Assembly: GCA_027579435.1 (NCBI GenBank)
Contig: JANBPK010001191.1
Coordinates: 1-64,000, forward strand
DNA length: 64,000 nt
Direction of reading: 5' to 3'
DNA from: Candolleomyces eurysporus
Taxonomy: Eukaryota > Basidiomycota > Agaricomycetes > Agaricales > Psathyrellaceae
Positions within the stretch are counted from its first letter, which is position 1. Each line of letters begins with the position of its first letter. The notes under the pieces were generated by a model. That model ran no database searches and was not told the DNA's origin. It worked only from the letters and a program-made list of their open reading frames with translations. This document shows, one piece after another, positions 23,749 to 35,255 of this stretch. A program made the translations under genes and the position numbers.

Positions 23749-25490
23749 ATGTCCCATCAATCACCGTCACGTCCTCCACGCTACTCCACCCTTTCTCTTG
23801 CTCCAATCCCGGTATACCCTAATGCTGCTGAGCTCGAAATCGACACCGACTCCATTGTGAGCCGGAACGATCACTCCAGGGAAGCCTTTGAGTTTTGTCT
23901 CGAATCAAGCTTCTCCTCTGCCTCTTCACGACATGCTTGGGCTACTCTGCGACTCTGGAGCGTTGTACCGAGGTCTTCGCAACGGCCTAGGTATATCAGT
24001 GGCGAGAATGTTGAGGGATCGGTGATCCTGGACCTCAAACGACCTCAGATGATTCATTCTGTCGTTGTTCTGGTGCGTGCTACAGAAGAGCTATAAATAT
24101 CTTGTACCCACAAAAGACCATTCATTTACATCTAGCTGAGAGGTCGATTGATCACAAGCTCGCTCGATGAGGGGTCTCATCTTTTCATGGAAGTCATACA
24201 ACCTGTATGGACTGGGAAGGATGATCGGGCGACAGGCGGAAAGCTACAGGGCCAACACGAGTGGCCGTTCTCTTTCCCGTTCCCAACCACGTTTCAGGAC
24301 AAGGAAGGGAGAACACATCCAACGCCTCAAACTGTTTTGCAGCGGGGAATCAATGCAAACGTCATGTATGAGGTCGTTGTGAAGATTAACTCTGGCCTGC
24401 TCCATACGAAGCAGAGGTGGGTCCAAATCCTTCATGCCGTTTTGGAGAACAATCACTGATTCTCATTGTTGATCAGGATAAATGCGAATGTACTGTACGT
24501 TCCGGTGCTTCGTGCACCACCTTTGCCAGTCCTGAGAGCGAGTGCATACTTCAACGGCGCTTCGTCCTTGGTTGGACCTGTGGAAGATCGTCGTGGATGG
24601 TTCGCTCTGCCTCCATCTTATTTCCGGGTGTCTACGACCAAAGACATAACATCATCAACTACGGATATTAAATGCACAGTGAGTACACTTCCCGGCTTGG
24701 ATGAGGTCGACTGCTCACTTGTGCGTTTTTCAAGGCCTTCATCGCTAATCCAGTAAGCTGTCGTGCTTGAATTTGAGTTTGAAGTTCTAACCCCAACACC
24801 TGCAGGCTGCTTACACACGAGGCACCGTTATTCCGTGCCATCTTATCTGCGAACTGCTCGGAGAGGATCCCTTTGGACAGTACACTGGCAGCAGCTCCAT
24901 CCTCAACCTCTTGACATCTCGTAAATCTCCAATATCGCTGAGACTGCTCCAAAACGTTCGATATTCCCAGGATCCTCAAAGAATTGCGCCCACAGGCCGA
25001 TTCGTAAAGGCGGGGCAATCATCCCAGGACAAGGAAGAGCGGACCGTCCACTTGAAAGAGGTTGGCGAAGCAGTTTGGTGGAAGCCGGTCTCGAACACTG
25101 CGCCTAGCCCCGCAACTCCTGGCAAGAGTTCGCTTGAGGGTGAGATTCACCTCGATGCGGGATTGCTGCCTTCCACCGATGTCCCGTTCCTGGAAGTCTC
25201 GGTGAGTCGCAATTCAATGTTAGAACTTCTGGTTGCTAACGTCGAGCTTCTGTTCTAAGTACACCGTCTCCTTGTCATTCAGCCCCCAAGAGGGTCTGGA
25301 CATCCAACCTCTCACCACACAGGGACGTTCCAGTAAACTATCTTCTGCAATAGTAAAGATTGGTACTGCCCACGATGTGGAAAGTCCAATCCCTATTCCG
25401 TTCACTCTTCGGCCAGCTCCGAAGAAGAGAGATTTGTCGACGGTCGAGACCTTACCGTATTTTGGGCGCGCGAGGGTCACAGGGATATAA
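23749..25490 (+). CDS. Arrestin-like N-terminal domain protein, copy 2
   Basis: Second copy of the adaptor gene. Exons 23749-24076, 24143-24416, 24477-24678, 24806-25201, 25260-25490 have exactly the same lengths as in copy 1 (328, 274, 202, 396, 231), giving 476 residues without a stop. Changes are scattered substitutions (for example APIPVYPNAAE for APVPVYPNAAE, and TLPYFGRARVTGI for TIPYYGRTRIMGA at the end). Intron 3 begins directly after an ACA codon (ACA|GTGAGT) where copy 1 has ACG. Exact length conservation despite many differences suggests both copies are maintained. Confidence 0.8.
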
Positions 25491-27074
25491 CTTGAGCATG
25501 GGTCAGGCTATTTATCGTTTATCACTAATTTAACTATACTCCTGCGGTGTATACACTGGTAATATATCCGAGCTAGTCTCGAGGCAGATTTGGAAAACTG
25601 TCGAAATAAGTAACCGACTTGCTGAGGTTCGAACTCTCGAACACGGGCCGTGATCGGACGAAAGAGCTGTCGGACTTGGGTGAAAGGCTTGCCCGTTGCA
25701 ATCTTTTCCTCTACCACGTCCGTGGCTGTTGATAGCATGATTCTCTGTATCGAGGTTTCCCATCCAATTATCCTCAAGACATTTTCTACATGCTCGATAA
25801 TCGAACACCAAAGCTGTGACCAGATTCGATGGCGTTGCTCTCGACGGTGTGAAATTCAAGGGGACCGATCCTTTGCCTGGCCAGATTTCGCTCTACTCAG
25901 TCGAATGTAGCACATAATGCATCACTCATCAATTCGACCTCACCACTATGGACCACAGAACAACCCAACGAGGCATGCCTCCCCCTCCTGCTCCCGATGC
26001 CTCCATCAAGCAGTGATGAGCCCAGTGGCTCAAAAATCAAGGCGGGTTTTGCTAGCCATGTAAGCACAACACCCGCGTGAAAGCCTGCTGTCCCTTGGAG
26101 GCCGATTACCTTACCCGCGATTGATAATGGCCCTTGTCAAGAAGGCTGCGCGACCGGAAGGTCTCCCGCATTTTAATTTCGCTTCTAGAAATGGAAAACT
26201 TGCTTTCGCTGCCTCCCGAATCACGGAAAACAAAAGAAACAATAAATAAGGAGCTCTCTTCACAGCTATTCTGCACAACTATGAAATGTGAGGCGACGAG
26301 TCAGGGAGCTATTCATTTCTGCTGTATATGGATGGGCCACGCCTTTGAAGCACATACAGGTAATACAAAATCGGAGGTCTCTTCCGAGACTCAGGTAAGT
26401 CCGAGCCGGCGATCACTCTTACCAGTTCATTCGACGTGCTGACGGCTTTGGGGTAATTTGTGATCTACAGTATTGTGCAGACTACTTGGCCAATTGAATA
26501 GCTGCTGCTGATTGAGCACAAGAATCCGTTATCTGGGAAGCACTTCACCGATTGGGACTGTCACCGATGAAGTCAAGAAGTTGATCATTCAGGGAGCCCG
26601 GCAGTCTTGCTGAGGCATGGTCCTTGAGGTGAATATCTCTAATTGCATTCATTTGGTTACTCAGTTGAGCAAAACCTAGGTCCGGGTGGAGGTCACGGAA
26701 TCCTAAATGTGCGTTGAGGGTTCAACACGTTGGTAATTAACCTTTAAGCTCGTAAGGGCCCCTTCATGCTTGCTCGTGGAAACGATATGTCTGACTCGTT
26801 TCTTCGATCGCAGAGGAGGAAACTCATTCAAATTGCGCAGAAATTGGTCGATGTTCTTCGGCAAAATTTGAGGTGGTACGTGACGGCTTTAAAGGGCTTG
26901 GATTCGAACAAACAAACAATTTCAATGTCTCGTTTACGATGTGTACATATGTGCTTTGACTCCATTCGCGTACTCTCTGAAATCTACTCTTTTCTCTCAG
27001 TTACAACCGTTTACCTTCACAATCGCCATCCACATCAGATATACTTCCTATTAGTGCGAGTGTGGAATGTACCA
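25491..27074. other. Intergenic region with decayed frames, copy 2
   Basis: Equivalent of 19675-21175. The MPPPP...KQ exon relic near 25945-26080 has lost its frame. A TTTCTTCGATCGCAGAGG...AAATTG segment at 26800-26880 encodes the short helix also seen in copy 1. Bases 26560-26960 form the block found again next to the STN1 genes. I call no functional gene. Confidence 0.45.
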
Positions 27075-28653
27075 TTAGTCGTACTGAGCTTCAGGGTAAT
27101 CAGTGTACCCAACATCCCAACGATCGTCCTCGCCAGGACTATAAACATTCATATAGTTGACCGGTGTGTCCAAGGGCTTTCCGAATTTGATACGCTTGGT
27201 GACGTCCGGCTGGGAGATCCAAAACCTCCCAAACGATGCTCCGTCGATTTTGCCTTCTTCGATGAGCTTGGCGCCTTCCTCTGGTGTCAACCCGTAATTG
27301 AGGAAGACCTTGGTTTCAGGGTCCTTCACGTAGGAGCGGTAAGACTCGAGTACATCGTGCTCAGTAGCACGCTGCTTTCCGTCCACCTCCGTAGGTGCGT
27401 AACGCGCTAAGACGAAGTAGGATAACCCTAGTTTGTCAGCTTCAGTGATGAAGTAGCGGTAGGTGTCGAGGGTGTCTTGGAGCTCCATGCTGCAGGAAAT
27501 TCGATAAGAAAAGGGATATATATGAGAAGAGAGACGACCGCTTACCCGACGTCGTTATACCCTCCACCGGGACTGAGCTTCACTCCGACGTTGCGTCCGA
27601 ACACAGAGGTCAAGGCTTTGAGGACCTCGAGGCCGAATCGAGAACGATTCTCAACGCTGCCGCCCCACTGGTCAGTTCGCTGGTTGCTGTTATAGTCCAG
27701 GAATTGGGTGACAAGGTAGCCATTCGCTCCATGAACTAGAAAAAGTGCCATGCGATTTATTGAGAATCGGAGAGAAGGAACACAAGGACTCGGACGTACG
27801 CTCGACACCATCAAAGCCGGCTTCTTTGGCGTTGAGCGCCGCTTGCTTGAATTGTTCGATAATAACGTTGGGGTCAGGGACCTCGGTAGGCTAAAGGACA
27901 CACGATTTATCAGCTTTTTCAGCACCTGGCTGAAATGTCAATGAGCTACTTACGGTGACATATCCAGGGTTTCCAGGAAGGAACCTGAAAGACCCACCAC
28001 GAGCAGAGATAGCAGAAGGTGCATAAACAGGCTGAGTAATATAAGAGTGACATTCAGTGCGGTATGGGGCACGAGGGAGGGAAATTACTCACAGTTCCGG
28101 CCAACTTTTGTTCGGGGGCATCAGGGTGACCCACGCGGCCAACTTCGAAGCAAACGAGTGAGTCCGACTGAATTGGCAGATGAGATGAGCACGATATCTA
28201 ACGTACCATGCCACAACTAGAGAGAAAAAAATGAATTTTGAATATAAGCATGCGGACGGCGATTAATCAAGAATAGTGCTGCATACCTGAGAATAGATGA
28301 AGGTACCATTGGCGTGAACGGCATCAGTTACCTTCTTCCAGCCCGCGACCTGCTCAGCACTCCAGATTCCGGGAGCATGTTGCCATTCGGTTCTAGGTAT
28401 GGAAAGAGGGTTAATGGTCAACGAAGAATTCAATTGCTTGAGACACTCACCCTTGGCGAGTGATTAAAGTGCCCTCGGAGACGATTAGACCAGCGCCTCC
28501 TCGCGCTCGCTGAGTATAATACTCAACGAGATTGTCGGTGGGTATCGTGTTTCGCGCCCTGTTTCGCGTCAAGGCGGACATCATGATTCTATTGGGAAGA
28601 ACAATGCTCCCAAGTTTGAGAGGGTTGAAGAGAGCTTGAATATTCTGCGACAT
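27075..28653 (-). CDS. Old Yellow Enzyme (NADH:flavin oxidoreductase), copy 2
   Basis: Second intact ene-reductase with the same exon pattern, including the 10-base microexon (28207-28216, TTGTGGCATG between CTAG and GTACGT). ATG at 28653, TATAAAA at 28724-28730. The last exon codes [20 protein letters not shown] to the stop at 27075. Motifs [17 protein letters not shown] and [13 protein letters not shown] are kept. Differences from copy 1 gather in the last exon (NYGLTPEEG against NSEVTPEEG; RFWISQPD against RYWVSHPD; NVYSPGEDDRWD against TVYNPGADGEWG). This fits relaxed or shifted constraint near the C-terminus. Confidence 0.9.
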
Positions 28654-29146
28654 TGCGGATAGTAGATTGCTGGATAGAGGATGTTGGGGATGTTGGAATC
28701 GTCAAGCATCCAGTGCACCCTCATTTTATAGGCCCCCGTTTGGAGGCCTGGGACGGCAGGACTACACGCGTATCTATTACTTGGAGATCGACATAACAAT
28801 CCGCAAGGACCAAGTCAACAATATTATTACCGTTATTCAGCTTGATGAGCCAACTGCGCCGCAGAAGCGCCATTAGAGAGGCTTACTAATTCATATCACA
28901 GTTAGGTCATCCAGAATACGCAATGGCGTTACCATAACTGTCCTCTTCCTCAGCAGTCGAGACTTTGTGAGGCGTCAGCACGTTACGCTTTCTGAGTACG
29001 TTCGGGTTGTATGGAGGTTGAAATTCTGGAATTCGAATCAGACACATCAATGGCAAGGACAATGCTGCGGCCTTTGGTCCAAAGACCACCAATCCCGAAC
29101 AAAGGAACGTCGCCGCTCCCCCAAGGCGGGCAGCCTCTAATTGGCA

Positions 29147-29268
29147 ATGGTGTCTTCTAAACTCACTGCGCCATCAAAGACCCAACAGCTTGTCTACCGC
29201 TCTCTAGATCTTACGCCTGGCTCCGGAATACCTTCAAGTTTTCAATTACAGCCTCGCGAGGGACAATT
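29147..29268 (+). pseudogene. Orphan first exon of an unknown gene (copy 1)
   Basis: ATG at 29147 opens MVSSKLTAPSKTQQLVYRSL...PGSGIPSSFQLQP, followed by a GTGAGC donor at 29269. No following exon was found before the NACHT gene on the other strand. The same exon recurs at 48275 with a nonsense codon (GGA to TGA). It looks like the 5' stub of a gene carried along by duplication. The function is not recognised. Confidence 0.4.
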
Positions 29269-29577
29269 GTGAGCGCTTGAGCTGTCGCTCTCTAGTGGAT
29301 AATAATTTGGGGATCTATACAACCCAACTGCATAGTCAACCTGACGAATAGATTAAGTCCAGAACACTTGACTAAGGAAAGATATTATAACAGTTAACGG
29401 TCACCACACCCCAAGATGAATCCAATTCCTTTGTAATTGTCTGTCTCCTTTATTACCTCCGAGATCCCTATTCACCCCCGCTTTGTACGTTCTTGTTCGA
29501 AGTTCCACATGTACTCTCGTAAAACTGGTCCATAATTGCGGCTAGCTCAGGTCTTCGAGCCTAATAGAACAACGGAA

Positions 29578-31624
29578 TTAGTTGTAACTCCCGGTAGAAT
29601 TGTTAAGAGTAGAAAAACGACGGACTCTAATTTGATCGACGACGGAAGGAAACACTGATCTCCACCCCAACTCGACTATGCCAGAGTCCGTTCGGTGAGC
29701 TAAAGCGTGCAACTTGGAGACTTTCTGCCACCCATTCTGCTGGGTGAAATTCTCAAGTTCGTCTTCAGGGGCATTTCGCAAGAACCATGGCAGGTACTGG
29801 AGAGCCTTACGCAAAGAAGCACTCTCAGGGATGGGGAGAGGTAGCTGATTCCATTTACTCGGTACTAGAAAGACAAAAGGGTGCCCGCCGCAACAAAGTC
29901 AGCTTGTCGGTATTGGGAATCGGTATAGTGACGACTTACACGGATCGATTTCCCATACATTTGGGCTTTTCAGGAGAATATGTTGAAGACAACAAGTTGC
30001 AAGGTGTGTATGAACACGCAAGAGCGGGACAAACAGCTCCTTTGCACGACTTTCCTCTCCCAAGAAATCGGAAAAGGATTTGTGGTACAAGCGTAGCCGT
30101 GATCTACCTCGGCTGGCTTGGTCGATGGTCAGGAGAGACCGCAGGTCCGAAAAGATTGTTTCCTCAGCTCCGTGCTCTAGTCCAAGGATTGCGGTGAGAC
30201 GATCGATCTCAAACGTTACTAGTCCCGGAGCAGGACCGGAAGTAGCGTTGACTTGGTAAGCCCTGACGAGTAGAAGGAAGTTGTCTCCAACTTGAGTATC
30301 GACCGCTTCGTACGCTTCCTTCGCCTCCAACAAGATGTTGGTATAAAGAATGTCGAGCGTTTCAAATGGTCGAGCGCATCGGCCTTCATGTGGTGTCCAT
30401 GTGAGCATTAATTTCAGCCTCCCCAAGGGGGAAGCTCGGGGCTCCGATATGTATTTAATTGCGGTTGCGGCATAGATGAACTGGCCTGACGCGGCTTGGA
30501 CAATAATCTCGATGTCGTTCGCAGTGAACCACTTGGAATGACCAACTCTTCTGGAAAGGTCTTGGAGCCTCCTCCAGAGATATCGACGAATATCACCTGT
30601 CGCGTCATACTTATCACTAAGCTGGATGTGATAAGCTACCTTGTGTAGATGGCCGCCTGGCTCCAGCTCGCTACGAATCGCCAATTCTGGACGGCTAGCA
30701 ACGAAGATGCGAAAGGGGAGATCGTTGTCGAGGAGGGAATGTCTGATAACAGCCAGTACCTCTGCTTGACGGTCCTCCCCCTTGCACTCGTCAAGACCGT
30801 CAATCAGGATGACGTATGGAAGGGATGCGATCTCCATTGTCTTGTCCTCCCGAAGGCGCTTAACTGGACGGACAATGAGCGTGTCCATTTGGGTTCGTAG
30901 TGATTTATCAAATGTNGGGGGGGGTCATTAGCGATTCCTCCCGCAATGAGCTGCCGAAGGACTGGGGTATGCGATCCTATGTGAAACGCGATCGTTGGGA
31001 TGATGGTGGAAACCGTATTTCGGGTTGGGTCTGCAGCAGAACAGAAGAATGTGGCCCCCAAGATATTTGCCCCGGCACATCGCTCAGCAATTGTTTGCTG
31101 TATCGCAGATTTGCCAGCACCTGCAGCGCCAGTCATACAGAGCAAGCGTTGAGGAGACTCGCGATCCCCGATCCATCCCATGATTTCATCGGTCACCTCG
31201 ATGCGGGTGTCTTCATCGCATATTGGGGGATCAAACCGGGCATATGAATCATGAAGGGCGTTGGGAGCTGTGTGCTTCAGTAGGAGCTGCCAGCCTGTAC
31301 GAATCATAGCATAGAGCACATTCTTAGCTTTGCCCCCCATTGCTTCTACGGATTAGACATACCATCTGACGTTGCTGAGCCACTCCCCGAGGCTTGGACA
31401 GTTATATGACGAGCACTTGGCGCATCGATATACTGTAAATTGCCCATCCGAACATGACTTGCGCCCGACAAGAATGAAGTCGTGCCAATGAGCTGCGGCG
31501 TTGAGGTCGGTGGAGGACAATTCGTCTCGGAGTCAAGAACCGAACTTAGGGTAAACTTGGTGAACAGCCAGCAGAATGGGCCGCCAGTTCGGCCAGATTT
31601 CTTGAATTTACGAGGCATGTGCAT
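29578..31624 (-). CDS. NACHT-domain NTPase N1 (frame broken at an N)
   Basis: STAND-class NTPase, NLR-like, probably cytosolic. Exon 1 31363-31624 codes a short Lys/Ser-rich N-terminus (MHMPRKFKKSGRTGG). Exon 2 29940-31294 holds the NACHT: Walker A GAAGAGKSA, Walker B VILIDGLDEC, then ASRPELAIR and the helical region RRYLWRRLQD. Exon 3 is 29578-29864. Intron 1 is 68 bases and joins exon 2 at GWQLLLKHTAPNAL, equivalent to GWETLMQHTAPNAL in the paralogues. At 30916 an N before eight Gs shifts the frame between IANDPP and TFDKSLRTQMD. Exon lengths show one base missing, so this is probably an assembly error. Unlike N2-N5 it lacks the Pro/Ser-rich first exon and has no STN1 neighbour. No WD40, ankyrin or TPR repeats follow. 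Confidence 0.8.
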
Positions 31625-31672
31625 GAGAGAGATTGAACGCGCGGGTGGTCTCGCACAGGACTGGCCACGCCT

Positions 31673-31678
31673 TATATA
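31673..31678 (-). promoter_or_regulatory. TATA box of NACHT gene N1
   Basis: TATATA (minus, in GGTCTATATAAGGCGTGG) about 50 bases upstream of the ATG. The same box is kept before the two orphan first exons, at about 38337-38342 and 48959-48965. Confidence 0.6.
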
Positions 31679-32478
31679 GACCTTTGATCCAAATAACGGC
31701 AATCTGGACGAGGTGAAGATTTTCAATCAAAGTCCTTTCCTTCAGTCCCATTTCAGGGATAAAGTCTCGAGGCCAGAGAGTGCAAGCCCTTGCCTTCGCC
31801 GGTGTTGAATTCAAGCAACGTACATATCTAGACATTGGGAAATCGCCTTGGAGAATAAGCCAAAGAAATCTGCGGGACAGTAGTCAATTCCGAACATTCA
31901 GAATGCTTCGAAGGAAGCCATCTGACTGACGAATTCTGGCTGAATTTCCCCTAAAGCCTTCACAGTCGCTGGCTCTGACCAAAAAGACCCTCAAACTTGT
32001 TTTGCGCCCGAGTGAAGACTATTCGGAGCGTCTCGGCGCTCCGTAACCCATCGAGATCCAGGGCACGACGGTGATCTCGTGAGCAGGAGACAACAGCTGA
32101 GTTTATGGGCATTGAGCATAATAAGTATTATGCTCCTCAGTCATCCTCAAGAAATTTCCCACCACCGTGTACATATAGCATAGCCTTCCGAAATTGTAGG
32201 CGTATGTATTAAAGCTAGACAGTAGGGTTAAAATACATTTGTAACTCTTCATTCATTCAAATAAGCGCAAAATTGTGTAGGTAAGACCTGCATTATGGAA
32301 TGACACGAGATACTAGAGCAGGCCCGCTCACTACATTCACAATTGGAGCCGCTGAAACAAGCCAATTCTTCACATATCTCTTCAAATTCCTGGATAACGA
32401 AAAGATGCTTCCACTTTTCGATGTACTTGCTCATAATTGCAGCGGCCTCGGGCTCCCGTTTCTAATTGAGATGAAATG
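31679..32478. other. Spacer between NACHT N1 and N2
   Basis: No gene seen. The spacer is shared by the modules (also 38343-39224 and 48966-49802; only partly in 45096-45509) and contains the conserved string GAATTCTGGCTGAATTT. AT-rich 3' flank of N2 from 32100. The short antisense frames are not supported. Confidence 0.55.
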
Positions 32479-35063
32479 TCAATTCCGATCATGAATCAAA
32501 GGGAACTGACCCACTTTCAAATCGTCAGTAACGCCACTAAGATACTTTACCCAAACTGAATTTTCTACCGTCATCAAGTCTCTCTCCAAAGGCAGTAACG
32601 TGTCGATTTTATGCCACCCACCCTTCTGGGTGAAATCGACAATTTCATCATCAAGAGCAACGTCACGGGTCAACCAGTCAGCCAGTTCTCCGATAGCATG
32701 TGCCAGACATTGCTCGGAGAAAGACAGGTCTTCCCAGGACCCTAGACACAGGTCATGAATTAAGTTGATCGAAGATTGAATGTGATCACGTACGAAGCTT
32801 GAGTACTGGAGATTCGATGATGTATCGCATACTGCACTTTGCGAGGTGGGCGTAAGCGCGAGCCACTGGTACAAACAGCTCCCTTGCGCGACTTTCTTGG
32901 CTCGCGAAGTCAAACAAAGACTTGTGGTATACGGTCAACCCCATGTTCGGATTTTGCCCCCGGATATCCATGAGGGAATGGAGGTCCGAGGTAAGGATTT
33001 CCAAGTCATTGCTTTCCAGACGAAGGATTCCGGTAAAAAGATGAAGCCGCCATGGGGTTTGTAATAGCAAGGTCCTGAAAAGCAAAAGAAAGTCGCATCC
33101 ACTGTGGGTATCAACAGCTTCGTACGCTTCCTTTGCGCTCAACAAAATGTTGGTGTAAAGCATATCAAGTGCTTCAAATGGTCGTGTCGCTTGTCCGTTA
33201 TCTGGTGTCCAGTTGAGGACCGTCTTCAACCTGTGGACAGGCGAAGCTCGACGTTCCGACACGTACTTGAACACGGTCGCAACGTACACAAACTGCCCAG
33301 ACCCAGCTCGCGCAAGGGTATCAATGTTCCCTTCTGTGAACCAATCGGGGTCACCAATGCTGAGGCCGATATACTCGAATCTTCTCCGGAGGTATCGACG
33401 CATATCCCCTGTTGCGTCGTATTGGTCGCTGAGTCGTATGTGGTAGGCCAGTTCGTTTAGATAGCCACCGGTGTCCAAAGCGGTGCGTATAGCCCACTCA
33501 GGTCGGCTGGCAATGAGAATACGGAAGGGGAGATCGTTGTTGAGAAGGGTGTTCTTGATAGCGGTTAATAGCTCCGCTTGTCTATCTTCTGCTTTGCATT
33601 CGGTCACGGCGTTGACATGCCTGAGGTTTGCATTGGTGATCGGCTTGCCATTGCACTCGTCGAGGCCATCGATCAGGATAGCATACGGGACGGTGCTAAG
33701 ATCACATTGCTCGCTTCTCCGAAGACTCTTGAAGGGACGAACAATGAGCACGTCCATCTGTGTTTGGAGTGAACGGGTGAAGATGAGGGGATCGTGATTC
33801 ACTGCAGCGGCGATGGAACGCTGTAGAATGGGATGGTTTAGCCCTAGCTGATAGGCGATGGTTGGGACAATGGTAAAAGCTCCGTTCCGACTGGCGTCTG
33901 CGGCAGAAATGAAGTATGCTGCTCCTAGAATATTGCACTCTGCGCAGCATTCAGCAATAGATTGCTGCAACGCAGACTTGCCCGAACCGGCGGCGCCGGT
34001 CATGCACAACAAGCGTTGAGGACCATTACGATCCTTGATCCATCCCATAATTTCACCAGTGACCTCGACTCGGGTGTCTTCATCACACTTCGGGGCATCG
34101 TATCGAGCGCTAGAGTTGTGGAGGGCATTCGGCGCGGTGTGCTGCATCAAAGTCTCCCAGCCTAGTAGAAAGTGAGATATAGTCAGATAAAGGTTTGTCG
34201 TCTGGCTGAGGGGCGAAATACTCACCGTCTATGGATCCGGAGGTGAACGCCGTATGAACATGCGTTGTATTGGATGCGTCATGATAATGGAAATCGCGCA
34301 TCTGAAAGTCGTGTGCATGTGGGAGGATCGATCTACTCGAGCGCGGAATGTCCACCGAGGAATCTGGTGGGACTGGTTCGTAGGCTTTGACATTCTGTAC
34401 AGTCGGAGAACGGTCCGAGAAGTGCGACAATCGATGCTGTGAATTACACAGCAGTGGTTTGCTCGGCCACGGTGGGGATAGTCGAGGGGGGACTTCAGTC
34501 TCTGGTAGTGGTTGTGTCGATTGTATTGGTCTTTCGGAGACAACACTGGGGTATGGGCGGGACTGGTTCCTCCGCTCCCAAGGATTGATCGAAGTCACAG
34601 CCGGATCCAACCTGAAAGGTATTTGAAGAGAACGGAGGGGTGGAAGGTTGGGGTACGGTGGATTATGCAGCAGTGATTCTCTTGAAGGAGGAGCTACTCC
34701 ATACGTGACAGGTGATCGTGGTGGCGGAAGGCTTCTGATAGTGGTATCAAGATACTGCATCCTTGCAGAGGCAGTTTGCAATGGAGTGACGGTTGTATCC
34801 ATCTGAAGAGATGGTGGTGGAAGCTGAGTGTACGTATCGTACGCCGAGGGACCAGAGTGATTGAGGGCCAAACTCTCCCCGAAGACCGAACGAAAGGATG
34901 GAAGTTGGCACACGGCGCCCTGCTGGCGTTGAGGCGACCTGGTCCTTGAGCATGGACTTGTCCTTGAGGCGCCTATTTGACCATCCTGAGGGTTGGAGAG
35001 CGAAGGGTATGGACTAGGAGACCGTGAATTGGAGCCTACGCTGCTGACTTGGTCCTTTGGCAT
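32479..35063 (-). CDS. NACHT-domain NTPase N2 (STN1-linked family)
   Basis: NLR-like STAND NTPase. Three exons join in frame to 822 residues: 34226-35063, 32794-34161, 32479-32741. Exon 1 (279 residues, from MPKDQVSSVGSNSRSPSPY) is Pro/Ser/Arg-rich and likely disordered. The NACHT follows: Walker A GAAGSGKSA (335-343), Walker B ILIDGLDEC (441-449), IASRPEWAIR, and the helical arm RRYLRRRFEYIGL. The C-terminal winged-helix-like part ends with YHKSLFDFASQESRARELF. Exon 3 adds about 87 residues (GGWHKIDTLLP). No terminal repeat domain is present. The upstream frame extends past the MPKDQ codon into the shared promoter, so I start at 35063. It diverges from STN1-a across 192 bases. A ligand-sensing or cell-death role is only an inference from the class. 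Confidence 0.87.
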
Positions 35064-35255
35064 CGTGATTGAGGACAAGCCTAGTACGATCACTGCAGTT
35101 GCGTGACATTGACCCCTGTCAAGATTCCTGCGTGCCGTCACGTCGTGTGATATAACGTCACATGTCACACTCATAATGAGTTGAACATTGACCACGGGGG
35201 GGGTTGGGAGGAGATTTATTTCACTCTCGAGTCCGTCCAGTCAGTTCGAGCAGAA
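35064..35255. promoter_or_regulatory. Shared NACHT/STN1 bidirectional promoter, copy a
   Basis: 192 bases between two divergent ATGs. A conserved core at about 35134-35177 holds GTCACGTCGTGTGA, TAACGTCAC and ATGTCACAC, that is, repeated CGTCAC/GTCAC elements resembling half-sites for bZIP (CRE/ATF) factors. The same core is present in the three other modules at 41825-42016, 47982-48169 and 52397-52559. Confidence 0.6.

Larger units (their letters stand above)
23310..29110. repeat. Segmental tandem duplication, copy 2
   Basis: Second copy of the arrestin/OYE unit, in the same orientation as 17498-23255. The intergenic part between the genes is longer than in copy 1. It contains a segment (about 26560-26760) that recurs at 37536-37700 and 44300-44500 at the joints of the NACHT/STN1 array. 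Confidence 0.88.

Noticed and set aside
33104..33460. Plus-strand 118-codon frame opposite the NACHT gene, present in all paralogues (39865, 46158, 50446)
   Set aside because: Its conservation follows from the duplicated NACHT coding strand; composition and lack of domains mark it as a shadow frame.
34227..34546. Second minus frame of 105 codons overlapping NACHT exon 1 (also 40990, 51571)
   Set aside because: It is out of frame with the spliced NACHT protein and diverges with indels that preserve only the MPKDQ frame.
35064..35195. Upstream extension of the NACHT N2 frame to 35195
   Set aside because: The added codons lie in the shared promoter core and vary in frame among paralogues; the MPKDQ ATG is common to all.
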